Shown here in pieces: positions 21,680-32,352 of a stretch of 64,000 nucleotides of DNA. This stretch comes from Gautieria morchelliformis. Its lineage: Eukaryota > Basidiomycota > Agaricomycetes > Gomphales > Gomphaceae. Where the stretch lies: positions 124,001 through 188,000 of the forward strand of contig WHVA01000122.1 in the NCBI GenBank assembly GCA_015179125.1, given 5' to 3'. Below the pieces are notes generated by a model. It saw nothing but the letters and a program-made list of their open reading frames with translations. It did not search any database and was not told where the DNA came from. The number at the start of each line of letters is the position of its first letter. Position 1 is the first letter of the stretch. Made by a program: the position numbers and the translations under genes.

Positions 21680-22585
21680 TCACGTGTAGTGTATACTCAC
21701 CTGAACCTCCAGATGCACTCGGCCTCACTCATCTGCCGGAGGTACTCCGGCGTTATCCGCTCACCCCCTGTTCTGGGTGTGGGACCACTTTGGGCAAAGA
21801 ACTGCAGGCGACTGAGATGGAGAGTGTGTCGTCAGGGGTCAGGTCATCGGTCGGTTCAGTGGTTGTGGTGCCAGAGGGGTGAATTACAGAGCCAGGAGTA
21901 CGTTGTTGCAGGAGGAGGAGGGGCACAACAGTGGCAAGAAGAGTCTTTCGCTGGTGGAGGTTGACAGGAGGCATAAGGAGAGCAGCGAGGATGGAGCAGC
22001 GTGTTCGGAATATATGGTCCTAAACACGTGTCAGTCACGTGCATCTAATAACTGTGGGAAAGATTATTTCCCTGGGCGGCAATATTATTGTACGATAATC
22101 TCATATTATCGTACATAATATATACTACAAACTAATATACTCTATTACAGCGCATATGCGACAGTGTATTTCCAACCCCAATCTCAATGGGAGGGTGGAC
22201 AAATTTGTCTACTGGAATAAAAACAAGGTATGTCAATCTTGTTGTCCCTGCCTGGGTTGATATATATCAAGCTGCACGTGAGTCTCCGTCGACCTCTGTT
22301 TGTTCATCGACGCATCTCAACTTCTACACTACAATACAAATTCCCTCTTGTTGCATTTCTGGTTCTGGGTACTACCAAGGTACACGCCCTCATGCCATTG
22401 TACTCTCCTCTTGGTTCATACTTTCATCTCAGGAAACTTTGGCCACCTTGATGTTTTGGCGTACAATTAGCAATGGCAGACAGACTGCACCCAGCGAGGG
22501 CGACAACCGCACCTATCCGCTCATTGATCTGCAAGACACCCACCCTGATGTACATGCTAATGCGGAGAGAACGAAGTATCTGTGA

Positions 22586-23200
22586 TGCGCACAGGCGCAT
22601 GATTCCAAGCTTCAAATTGATAACCCGAACTGGCACCAGCTAGTAGCATCAGGAAAGTTAGACGGGGGCATACATGAACCTCGGTCTGAGGAGGTATGTC
22701 ACCTATCCATACGGCGTCTCCTGATGCAGATGAGTGGGGCCATTCGAGTGATTCCATTGCACCCGGCCACCATTTCGTTTGATCTCCTCCATATACACTT
22801 GGACCCATAAACAGTTCACTTATTTGTGGACATCTCTCAAGCTAAGCTCAGAATTGGGGGAGAAACGGCAACGCAAATACGGTAGCTACGGGTGGTATAC
22901 TAAATATAATTGACGAGTCTTCGTGGACACTCCGGAGCCGAAGTCGATCAACAACAGATTGGTTCCAATTAGAATGGCTATCGGCCATACCTCCTGTGAT
23001 GAATACACTATGAATACACTATAGGAAGCGAGGAGCGGACGGACGTGTAGGGCGGATGCGGGGCTGTGAACGTGAATGTCACCAATTGTGTAAGCGTGTT
23101 ACTACAGTAATTGGTATTGTGACTTGAATCTCTTGGGGGACATGGGACAGTGCAATACCATGTGATACTGGCGATGATCGATGATGCCCAGTGGGAAATG
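22586..23200 (+). repeat. 3' flank of the receptor unit, copy 2
   Basis: It matches 1933-2450 and 39919-40520 (TAGTAGCATCAGGAAAGTTA, GGAGCCGAAGTCGATCAAC, GTTACTACAGTAATTGG). It supplies the uninterrupted version of the site where the Plavaka composite inserted in copy 1. Confidence 0.7.
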
Positions 23201-23789
23201 CCCCGGATCCAGGGAGGTGGCACTGGGTGGGAGCCATAGATGTGGCGATGGTTCGGTTATGATCCGTAGATATCGGTCCCGAGATGATGTGCGGGACGTT
23301 CTATTTTTATACAGATAAATTACAGTTTTGTGAGGATGTATATGACCTCAGCTCTGCCACTTGCTCCGTTGCAGTATATGGGACTCGGGAACCGATAACT
23401 CTGCTCATCGTCGGCCACGCTCACCGGATACATCACATAGATATAGATCGTCGTGGTCCGACGTTCCGCATTGCTTTCCGGCGTTCTCCCTGCAACCCCG
23501 TTATGTGTACATTTCTCAGCGCCGACCATTCTATGCGCATTCGTTCAAGCTCGGAGCAGTATGGGCCATGTTTTCGCTATACTGCTCTCGCGATCATTTT
23601 TGTCGTTTGTCCTCCTTTTATTCACTTGTTCCTCCCACGTGTCCCTTCATACCTCACTCGCACAGTAGCTGACACCTGCTCACATGAAGACGGGGATGCG
23701 TCCAGGAAGAGCAGCCAGGCCCCAGGCTTCCGCCGTCGCGTCGGGTTTCAAGTCTTCCGGCTACGAGAGCATATCTGAGTAAGCACAGC
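23201..23789. other. Unassigned spacer before the DIRS-like element
   Basis: Several medium frames are open here, but none shows a recognisable motif or consistent codon pattern. It may include the 5' terminal region of the DIRS-like element. Confidence 0.4.
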
Positions 23790-23900
23790 ACACGACGAAG
23801 CATAAGTCGGAGCTGCAACGGTGCTGAGTAATGGAAGGATGAGACTCCGCTAGTCATCCTCTCTCTTCCTCGCACCATCAGCACCGTTGCAGTGGTCTCG
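23790..23900. repeat. Stem-loop upstream of the DIRS-like Gag
   Basis: CTGCAACGGTGCTGA (23813-23827) pairs perfectly with TCAGCACCGTTGCAG (23878-23892). Flanking ACACGACGA and TCGTCGTGT extend the stem, and inner GGATGA/TCATCC add a short helix. It lies about 60 bp before the Gag start. Confidence 0.8.
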
Positions 23901-23957
23901 TCGTCGTGTTGTTTTGCATTGCAGAAAACACCTCGGCATACCTTCCCTACCTCGTAG

Positions 23958-26338
23958 ATGCATTCTGACAACCCGCCCCCATCAGCATCTGGTAAGGATG
24001 TCGCTACCTTGTCCCGCCCTAACCCCGCACCTGGATCCTCTTCTGAGCGACCTGATGCCCCCGTGTCCGACAAGGTATCCGACAAGGACCTCTCTGCCCT
24101 TTTTGTCTACACAGTCCAATGCACCGAAAAGGCCAATGAATGCATCCGCAAACTCAACGAAGGTAAACGCGCCAGGAGACAAAATCTCCCTGAGGCCACT
24201 GGCACCATTTCTGATGACGAGGACGAGCAACCCGTTCCTAATCTTTCTCAATTCCTTAGTATCGTTCGCCCTTCAACGACTTCTAACAACATTCCTTCTT
24301 CCGCCCTCCCCCCTCCCCTCTACCCATGCATACACCCGTTTCTCTTCCCGTCCCTCCTCCTTCTAGTGGCCCCTCTTGGTGTAGCGCTGTCAAAACTGCC
24401 ATCTCCGCTGACCCCTCCGTCCTCTCCTCCATTATCAACACCACTTCCCAAGTCGTTGATTTCCATTCGCTCGGCCCTATTTTCAAGACGGAGGAAGTCG
24501 CCAAGAACCCTCACCTGCTCAACCCTCAAGGCATCCCAAACCCAATCCTTCACATGGCTCATGGGAAAGTCTACATTCCCCTATCCATGCTCACCTCTGC
24601 CTCCCTCAACCGGATCCGCAACAACGACTCGCTCAAATTCGTCAAGGTACCCAACAGCGCTGTCCGGCAAACTCTCGACCCTGCGCAATTCGGCAATGAA
24701 GATTTTTTATCTTCTGACGACTGGAGCCAAGCCTACCACAACTGGCTCTCCCTCATCGACATCCTCGCCAAACCCGGGGTCTCAGCCGGCTGGTACGATC
24801 ACTGGGACACCATGCGCGCCGACCAAGACTTCTCCCACTGGGTCCCAGCCCACCGCGCGCACGACAATTTTAGGAATAATAGATTAGATATATCAGAATT
24901 GATATATTTGATGACTCAGGGAGTGGGGACTCTTCATGCACCCCTGTGCACAGTATATGCATGAGCTGACTAAGCTCTGTGGGGCGAGTGCGTCACTGAT
25001 TGATGTAGGTCACGTGACCGAGTCGAGGAAGAAACGGGTGAGAACAGAGGAACGAGGGGTCCGAAGCTTTCGCTTTCGGAACAGTATAGTGTCGCCAGTT
25101 ATAGTAGACTCTCAACAAAGAATTAGAGAAATCTATCAAGAAATAAGCTCTGTAGCTATCAAACAAGTCTACAGTTACTTCAGGAGGTGAAACAGCAATT
25201 CTGGATTGTTATGGATAATATTCTGGATGTTTTGTTCGTACATTTATGGTAGCTACTTATACTAAAATAGTGGTGACTACCAGTGTTCAAGATAGTGATA
25301 GAATTGGTCAGGATAATGTGGAAATGCTCTACAGGCTGCATACAGCTGTGGAGCAGGAACAATGATGGGGATACTTGTCCTACTGACAAGTATCTAAACT
25401 GGGACCTTGGAGCAATGTAAAAAGCCCCTTTCAACATGTAATACAGCTCGTAATCAGTGGAGCTGGTCAGGGGAATAGAATAGAATAGAAAACTTGTGTG
25501 TCCTGTGCTGTGTGCCTACAGCAGCCTTGGCAAGGCATTTGCCATCTCTGTACCTCTCTCCTGAGGTAGCTATTCAGTACGTCCATAGATAGGACTGTAT
25601 ACTGTAATCTCCATTGTGTCCGATGTCCCTGTATGGGACTATTAGTCCCATAGCAATATTTCTTCTGACCAAGGCCCAGGTGCCTGCTTTCCAGGGCAGG
25701 CACTGTGACTGGTGCATGGATTATTTCTCCCAGATGTTAGCTCAGTTAGACGATTTTATAGACCTTAGAATAGTGTTTGATATAGCTATCCATTTATTCT
25801 AACAGACAAGCAACTCCACACCCAATTCACGTGCAAACCCTTCCTCATTGATGTCACCAGCAACAGCTACTGCCAAGGCTACGAGCGAGCCCGCGTCGAC
25901 CACATCGCCAATGGGGCACAAGGACTGCCACACCAGAGCAGGAATGAAGACCGCGCCCCGTTCTGCACCTCTGACCGCCCGCGCTTTTCCCCTGAGTCCC
26001 GCTATCACCCTTATGATAACCGCCCTAACCATAATGCTACTAGTACAAACCACCCAAACTCCACTCATTTTCGCCCCTCTCGCAACCTCTCGAAGACCCT
26101 CTGTGTCCGCTGTGGTTCAATCGGCCACCGCGCCTCGGACTGCACGACCAACAAATCCAATCGCCCGGAGCACCCCATCCTGGTCGAATGGAACGCCAAG
26201 TCCAAATGCCTCGCCATGACGTCCGGGAAGGAGCTCTGCCTCTGGTTCAACGTCAGGGGTACCTGCACCCATTCCCGCTCCTTCCACCCCGAACACTCCT
26301 GCTCCCTCTGCAGCGACACCAAACATGGCGCAGCTTAG
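23958..26338 (+). pseudogene. gag: DIRS-like Gag, interrupted
   Basis: It starts MHSDNPPPSASGKDVATLS. An acidic segment (ISDDEDEQPVPNLSQFL) precedes a frameshift near 24300. The core follows (SQVVDFHSLGPIFKTEE, NPILHMAHGKVYIPLSML, WLSLIDILAKPGVSAGWYDH). An LTR-like element sits between GACAA duplications at 24863 and 25805. Removing it joins AHD to KQLHTQFTCKPFLIDV. The C-terminus has a CCHC knuckle (CVRCGSIGHRASDC) and a second Cys/His cluster (CLWFNVRGTCTHSRSFH). The stop at 26336-26338 overlaps the start of the RT frame by 14 nt. Confidence 0.75.
24868..25804 (-). mobile_element. LTR-like insertion A (TGTT..TAAAA family)
   Basis: A 937 bp block flanked by GACAA (24863-24867 and 25805-25809). 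On the minus strand it begins TGTTAGAATAAATGG and ends ATTCCTAAAA. It is related over much of its length to 54696-55766 (shared TTGTTTGATAGCTACAGAGC, ATCTTGAACACT). The 5 bp duplication and TG start suggest a solo LTR, but the 3' terminus is AA, not CA. Confidence 0.75.
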
Positions 26339-28260
26339 TGCACCCGCAACTGACCTGCCCTCCGTCCTGCACCAGATCCCCACGCCGTATAGACCACATG
26401 GCTGGGGCTCCGCGCTTGAAGAGTGTGGTCTCAGCCGCTCCTTCCCTAACCTCGTTCACGACTTAACTTATGGATCGCCTATTGGAAACACCCCCCCCCC
26501 TCTTTTTTACACCTTCATTCCCGACAACCTAGCCTCGGTCAAGCTGAACCCTCAGTTCATCAGCGACGACATCGCCTCTGAACTGGCAGCCAGATGCCTG
26601 AGCGGCCCCTTCACAGTCCCTGAAGTGCAAGCCATCTTCGGTGGACACTTCCGCACATCTCCCCTCAGCCTTGTTCCCAAACCCAGGAAGGACCCCAATG
26701 CCCTCCGACTCATCCGACACCTGTCTAAGAAGGACTCACAAGGCTACTCCACCAACGACTGGTTGGATTCAGATGGCTTCCCCACGAAGTGGGCGTCGAG
26801 TGCACAGTGTGCCGATTTTGTATGTCCCTCCTCCCTGGCCATCTGCCTTTCCCCCTTTTTTTTTCCTTTTCTCTTTTCCTGCGCCATCCGCGCCATCTCC
26901 TTGCGCTGTCTGTGCCTTCTCAGTGCGCCGTCCGCGCCTTCTCATCGCGCTGTCTGCGCCGTCTCATTGCGCTGTCTGCACCCCTTTTGCATTCCCCGCG
27001 CCACCCGCGCCCCTTTCCCTCACACCATCTCACACCGTTTACCCCGCAGGTCACGTCCTGCCCACCGGGCACGCAGGCTGCCACGTGCGACATCCAAACG
27101 CCTACCGCAACTCGCCCATCACACCGAAACACAAAGCGTACATCGCGTTGATGTGGCAAGGCCAGATATACATCGAACACTGTGCGGTCTTCGGTCTAGC
27201 GACTGCGGGCGGAATACAGGGCTCAGTTGCAGACGCCGCCGTCGCCATCTTCACCTTCCACGGTGTAGACTACATCATCAAGTGGGTCGACGACTTTGCT
27301 TTCTTTCGCATTCCCATCCGCACGATCACATCCCCCTCCGGTGCCCCAGAGTACCTCTATCGCGTCAACCTCGACACCATCCTAAACATTTCCGCCCCGC
27401 TTGGGATCCCGTGGCACCCCATCACGAACAAGGGACAGACCTTTGCGTTCACCTTCGACTACTTCGGCTTCGGGTGGACCCTCCCCGAGTTCGCACACTC
27501 ACCCCGAACCGTGGCGCTACCCAACAAGAAACGCCTGAAACTGCTCGCCAAGCTAACCGCCTTCCTCGACTTAGCACGCACGACAGTCAACAGGAAGCTC
27601 TGCACCTCCCTACACAGCTCTCTCCAACACGTCACATTTGTGTATCGTGATGGGCGTTCATACCTGCCCCGCCTCTCCACATTCCTCTCCAAGTTCAAAA
27701 ACAACTTCGCCACCCTCCACCTGCCCGCCTCTGTGCGCCAAGACCTCCTCTGGTGGCAGGCCGTCCTATCTAAACCGTCAGGCTCTCGCTCACTCACACC
27801 CCGTCTCGATGCGGACCTCGACATTTGGGTCGATGCGTTGACATTGTGGGGCATCGGACTGGTCGTAGGCAACCAGTGGGCCGCCTGGCGCCTCAACCCC
27901 AACTGGAAGGGCGAGGGCCGTGACATCGGCTGGGCTGAGTCGGTTGCACTCGAGATCACCGTGATGTGGGTTGTCCAAGCCGGCACACACGACGCTCACG
28001 TCCTGGTGTGCGGAGACAACACCGGCGTCATTGGCGCATTCAACAAGGGCAGGTCCCGTTCTATTCCCCGCAATGACACCATCCGTCGCATTGCCTCATC
28101 TCTAGTCCCCTTCAACCTCACGATCAACCCCGTTTATGTCACATCTGGCTCAAACCGAGCGGACCCCGTTTCTCGCGGTATTCTGGGCCCCTCGGACAAA
28201 CGCCTCCCATTACCTTCCAGCTCCTGGAGGAGCTCCAACCGCTCCTGTCCTATGTCTAGC
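26325..28260 (+). pseudogene. DIRS-like reverse transcriptase and RNase H
   Basis: It starts MAQLSAPATDLPSVLHQIPT. The RT blocks are SPLSLVPKPRKDPNALRLI, PTKWASSAQCADF, then after a 226 nt interruption TSCPPGTQAATCDIQ, AYRNSPITPKHKAYIAL, GLATAGGIQGSVAD and the catalytic IIKWVDDFAFFR. The thumb and RNase H follow (VDALTLWGIGLVVG, WAESVALEITVMWVVQ, LVCGDNTGVIGAFNKGRSRS, SNRADPVSRGILGPS). The interruption 26820-27045 starts GTATGT and ends CCCCGCAG between codons. Just after it, near 27093, one base appears to be missing. It copies element RNA into DNA in Gag particles. Confidence 0.8.
26820..27045 (+). repeat. Minisatellite-bearing candidate intron in the RT gene
   Basis: GTATGTCCCT..ACCCCGCAG sits precisely between the codons of CADF and VTSCPPG. 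Its centre holds about five 22 nt units of the type TTGCGCTGTCTGCGCCTTCTCA, preceded by a pyrimidine-rich tract. It is either a spliceosomal intron within a retroelement or an expanded repeat insertion. Confidence 0.55.
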
Positions 28261-28289
28261 CACGACCACCGCTCTGCGCGTGCACGTGC

Positions 28290-29578
28290 ACGCGCGGCAG
28301 ACACTGGTGGGGCCCCCACGTTCCAACCTCCGCCCCTACCACTCCCAGTGCCTCGCCAACGCCGTCCTCGAACGACTCGTAATGCCTCTGATAGACCCGC
28401 ACAATCTCCTCTCCGCCCCAAAGTCCTAGCTGCCAACCGCTTCCTCACCTGGCTCACGCCGTATGGCATCGCGAAAATGGAATCAGACATGTCTGTTTTC
28501 CCTCACGAGATCATCGCACACCGCCGTTTCGTCATTGCACAGTCTGTCAAACCCACCACTCTCTCCAGCTACGCTGCCGGCCTCATCCGTTTCACGAAAT
28601 TCTGTGATGACTACTCGATCCCTGAACCCGATAGAATGCCCACCTCCGAGGACCTGCTGTCCACCTTCATCACCACAAGGGCCGCCGGCAGTGTAGCCAA
28701 CAGCGCCATGTCCTCGTGGCTCGCTGGGCTCAAGCTGTGGCATGTCATCAACGGCGCCCCATGGCATGGAGCCAATGTTTTGAAGCGAGCTATCGATGGT
28801 ATTCACTTGAGCTCCCCCGTCACTCACCATGTACTCAGCGCACACAGGTGCCTCGCGCCTTGCGCCAGACTCATCCGCACAACCCAAACGGGACCCAGTA
28901 ACGCTCACTCATATCCAAGCCCTACGTCATGGCCTCGACCTTTCCCAGTCCTTTGATGCTGCAGTCTTTGCAGTTGCCTGCGTCGCCTTCTGGTCCTGCT
29001 GCCGCCTCGGCGAGCTTCTCATCGACTTAGACTTCGACCCAAAAACCCACGTCTCTTGCTCTGTTCCCATCAGACGCGGCCTCGCCGCCAACAAACTTCC
29101 ATACATTAATTTCCACACCCCTAGTTCTAAGACTGCTGGCGCGAAAGGAGCCGACATCAATATCTCAGACTCTACATGCGACTGTAGTGCAATCCTAGCC
29201 TTCCAACACCACCTCGCTGCCAACTCCAACGTCCCACCAACCGTACCACTCTTCGCCTTTGAAACCGCCGACGGCAGTTGGGCCCCCATGCGTCGCTCCA
29301 GTTTCATAAACAGGTGCAACCATATCTGGGCTACATCCGGCCTGGGATCGCTGAAGGGACACATGTTCTGAATTGGCGGCACGACCCACCTCCTGCTACT
29401 CGGTGTCGATCCATGGGCCGTCATGACGCAAGGACGATGGAGCTCCAACGCCTTTCTCAAATACTGGCGTAAATGCGAGGAGATCTTACTGCTGTTCATG
29501 GGCTTCCACCTACAAGACCATATGTCCATCCTTACTACTATGTCTGCGTTCAAAGCTAGAATTACCGGCCATGCTTAG
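28290..29578 (+). pseudogene. DIRS-like tyrosine recombinase
   Basis: The core-binding region reads RFVIAQSVKPTTLSSYAAGL and KFCDDYSIPEPDRMP. A frameshift near 28830 leads to the catalytic domain (PVTLTHIQALRHGLDLSQSF, CVAFWSCCRLGELLI, where the first catalytic Arg lies, VPLFAFETADGSWAPM). The box normally reading H-x-x-R is GHMF-stop-IGGTTHLLLLG: TGA at 29369-29371 occupies the Arg codon. QGRWSSNAFLKYWRK follows, with the presumed nucleophile Tyr. The frame ends at 29578. The enzyme would integrate the circular cDNA; this copy cannot. Confidence 0.8.
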
Positions 29579-29935
29579 AATTCCATTTAATTTTCTTCGT
29601 ACATGTCAGTGGGGGAGTCGGTCCTCAGAGTTCTGACTGTCCGTTCACTGTGTGAACTGGAGTGTGGGCTGAGTTCGAAACTCCATCTGACCTCACACGC
29701 GAGGATCACAGATTCATTTCCGCGATGACACGATTATGTCAGCCGCAAAATGCCGGAGATCACGTGACCCCCCAGCTCCTGGCCGTCACGTGCCTCACGC
29801 TCCCTCACAAATCTGCGATCTCTCTCCCCCCCTGACACTGCGAAAAGCTTTGAAGCACCGCACCAAAGTTTTCACTGCACTCGCTTGGTCAGGAACCTGA
29901 CCTTACTCAGCGAGTGTGGCAGGCGGGTGTGCTCC
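29579..29935. other. Non-coding spacer after the DIRS-like element
   Basis: No convincing ORF is present. It may contain the 3' terminal repeats of the DIRS-like element, but no matching partner was found by eye. Confidence 0.4.
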
Positions 29936-30158
29936 TGTTAGTAATCGGGACGATGACACCGCCGAGGCAGAGCTGGCACGCACTTAGCCGGAAGTTCGAG
30001 AACGCTCTCGACTCCGGGTTGCTGGTGCACCGGCATCGCATCGGCACAGCAGCTCGAAGATATTAGTAATATAATGGACACCGTATTTTGTATATAAAGA
30101 CAGACGATCTCAAATGGATCGTGATATAACAGCTTATCTTTTACTCCTTCGTTCCACA
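29936..30158 (+). repeat. 5' LTR of copia 2
   Basis: Starts TGTTAGTAATC, contains TTTTGTATATAAAGACAG as a probable TATA region, and ends in CACA. Confidence 0.92.
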
Positions 30159-30247
30159 CGTTATGGGCCCCGGCCATAACTAAACTACTACAGATCTAGC
30201 TTACTCCAACTACACTCTATACTCCACCAACTCAATACCGATCGACG

Positions 30248-31488
30248 ATGTCGAGTAGCAATAACACGTACAAGATCGACCCCTTGAACGGGGATAATTA
30301 CGTGGCGTGGCGCCAGCGGCTCGAGTGGATACTCGATGATTTGGATCTGTGGGACGTGGCTATCGGCAGGGAGACGGAACCAAGACCGGCAGATGCTGCA
30401 ACATCACTGCAACCGAGCAGCAGGAAATCGACGATTGGAGAAGGAAGGACAAAAAGGCTAGAAAAGAGATTTGCCTCAGAGTCGCCGATGAACAACTAGT
30501 TTACATCAATCAGACGATGTCTGCATTTGCTGTATGGACTAGTTTACAAGCAATATTCTAATCTAAGGGAGCCATGGGGATTGTAAATCTCCGAAGAGAT
30601 TTCTTCCGGATGCTTGCCGAGGACGGCGCGAACATGGAGGAGCACGTATGCAAGCTCCGCGGCATTCAACAGGAACTGAATGCGCAGGGACATTACATCA
30701 GTGACACCGAGTTCTCAAACACGTTGCTGACGTCACTACCAGATTCTTGGTTGGCGTTTATTACGGCAGTAAACACCAGTGGAGCCGGAACGACGGCTGA
30801 TATATTAATAGCTCGAGTCCTCGATGAGGATCGAGCATGGAAAGCTGGATCGGCACAGCAGACGGCGCTTAAGGTGCAACAACGTTACAGGCCCAGGAAA
30901 GATGACTCAGGAGCAACAAAGGGAAAGTGCCGAAATTGCGGCAAGAAGGGTCATTACGTGAAGGACTGCTGGGTGAAAGGTGGCAGCAAGGAAGGCCAAG
31001 CACCGAAGTGGTTCAAATCAGGGAACAAAGAACTGGTTAAACAAGCGGAAGAAAAGGACTTCACGTTTGTTTCTAAGGAGGTAGCATACAGTGCTATATC
31101 TGCATCTGACTGGCTAGCTGACTCAGCGACAACAACACACATAGCTCGAAATCGAAACGATTTCACTAGCTATGCCGAAGAGCCATCGGAAATCGAAGGA
31201 ATTTCACCTGGAGCAGTACTACATACACAAGGCCGAGGCACTATATACATGGAATTCAAAGTCGGCGCTAAGATGAACACAATCGAGCTACATGACATCA
31301 AGCATGCACCGGATGCGCTGAACAACCTTATCAATGTAGAGCGTCTAACTGATAAGGGCAACACGGCCACATTCACAGGCACCGGCGTCGAATTCAAATC
31401 ACGCGCCGGCATTATTTTTGCACAGGGACAGAAGCGCAGGAGGCTATTCTGTATGAAGGCATGGGTCACTCGATCAGCTGAGGCATGA
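30248..31488 (+). pseudogene. gag: Copia 2 Gag and protease
   Basis: It starts MSSSNNTYKIDPLNGDNYVA, the usual copia Gag opening. A frameshift near 30400 and a TAA near 30560 split it. Then come HVCKLRGIQQELNAQGHYIS and LLTSLPDSWLAFITAVN. The zinc knuckle CRNCGKKGHYVKDC is intact. The protease active site reads WLADSATTTHIA, with Ser before Ala in place of the more usual DSGA. The frame closes at 31488. Confidence 0.82.
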
Positions 31489-32352
31489 GATTTTGCCGCA
31501 GCGGCAAAGGGACGGTCATGGGACAAATGGCACAGGATACTCGGGCACGTCAACATAAACTCTATAAAAATGTTGAAATCTAACGATCTAGTTACTGGAC
31601 TCGAGATCGACAAGTCAAAGGAGCCGAGTCAGTGCAAGGCTTGCATACAAGGCAAACAGCATGTGGAGCTGTTCCCCAAAAGAGCCAAGGACACTGTTGA
31701 TCAGGTCAGTGACCTAACAGTATCCGATGTATGGGGGCCTTCCCAGACCAAAGGACCATCACGTGAGAAATACTTCTATTCTTTCATGGACATCAAATTG
31801 AGATACACGGTCATTTATTTCGGGAGCGCCAAAGATGAAGCGCTCAAGCACTTCGAGATGTACAAAGCATTCCTCGAGACCCAAACAGGTCAGAAACTGA
31901 AGAAGTTTCAGTCGGACAACGGCGGGGAATATGTCAATAAAAATTTCAAAGAATTTTGTGCAAAACATGGCATTATCATGGAGACCACAGCTCCATACTC
32001 CCCAGCCCAGAATGGAATTGCAGAACGACTCAACCGGACCTTACTCGAGCACGCATGGGCGATGATATTTGCCAAGAACCTGCCAAAAATACTCTGGCCC
32101 GAGGCCGTGGCTTACGCGTGTTATATCAAAAATCGATCACCCACGCGAGCGCTTGGAGATGACGCAACGCCGTTCCAGGCACTATTCAGCAAGAAGCCAA
32201 ACATAGCACGTCTAGAGGAATTCAGGACAAACTGCTGGGTTATGGTGCCGGATCAATGTCGAGCTAAACTTGATCCAAAGGCAGAAGAACACATATTCAT
32301 CGGAGTAGCTGAACATGCAAAAGCCTGGAGGTATTATAGAAATTGTTACTGA
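31489..32352 (+). pseudogene. pol: Copia 2 integrase
   Basis: The pre-integrase module is WHRILGHVNINSIKML and CKACIQGKQHVELFP. The core carries Asp in VSDVWGPSQT, Asp in FQSDNGGEYVNKNF, and Glu downstream in NGIAERLNRTLLEHA. The C-terminal part (AEEHIFIGVAEHAKAWRYY) ends at 32350. The usual long linker to RT is missing: the next frame resumes within a few bases, so a deletion probably removed it. Confidence 0.83.

Larger units (their letters stand above)
19159..22144. mobile_element. PIF/Harbinger DNA transposon
   Basis: A 3.0 kb insertion in a receptor copy 2 intron, between TTA at 19156-19158 and TTA at 22145-22147, the target size typical of PIF/Harbinger. The left end reads GACAATATTAGTTTGTAATA. 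The reverse complement of the right end reads TAGAGTATATTAGTTTGTAG, so the inverted repeats are imperfect and offset by two bases, and exact ends are uncertain. It encodes the two expected proteins in convergent orientation: a Myb-like factor and a DDE transposase. Confidence 0.85.
11589..22585 (+). pseudogene. Seven-helix receptor-like protein, copy 2, broken by two transposons
   Basis: The gene starts at 11589 with MMICALITIFIFFSVVD, a likely signal peptide, and then a luminal domain (VDSPATTLSQNKF, LQAWAAVSWCDSG). The helices follow: GGHMGLPLLALVSIL, FCLTWIISSIVFCVL, CSTAVLVIQ, APWIMLISFSVAASY, RAEYGIVLVFLLMTLMWD and KSAVSLSILLRVAAFSLFRVVV. A copia element enters at 13236 within the RVVV exon. 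A short intron piece resumes at 19094-19158, a Harbinger element follows, and the final exons (FPLVAFLVLGTTK-like, FWRTISNGRQTAPSEG) lie at 22145-22585. In-frame TAG at 12158-12160 in LSILY is shared with copy 1. The coordinates span the whole split gene. Confidence 0.6.
23790..29578 (+). mobile_element. DIRS/Ngaro-like tyrosine-recombinase retrotransposon
   Basis: The order is Gag with zinc knuckle, RT plus RNase H, then a tyrosine recombinase instead of a DDE integrase. This defines the DIRS order; Ngaro-like members are known in basidiomycetes. No LTR pair is seen, as expected, and I could not find the split direct repeats that would fix the ends. An LTR-like insertion (24868-25804), several frameshifts and a stop in the recombinase inactivate it. 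Confidence 0.8.

Noticed and set aside
27459..27986. Minus-strand 175-residue ORF
   Set aside because: Antisense to the DIRS-like RNase H region with no motif of its own.
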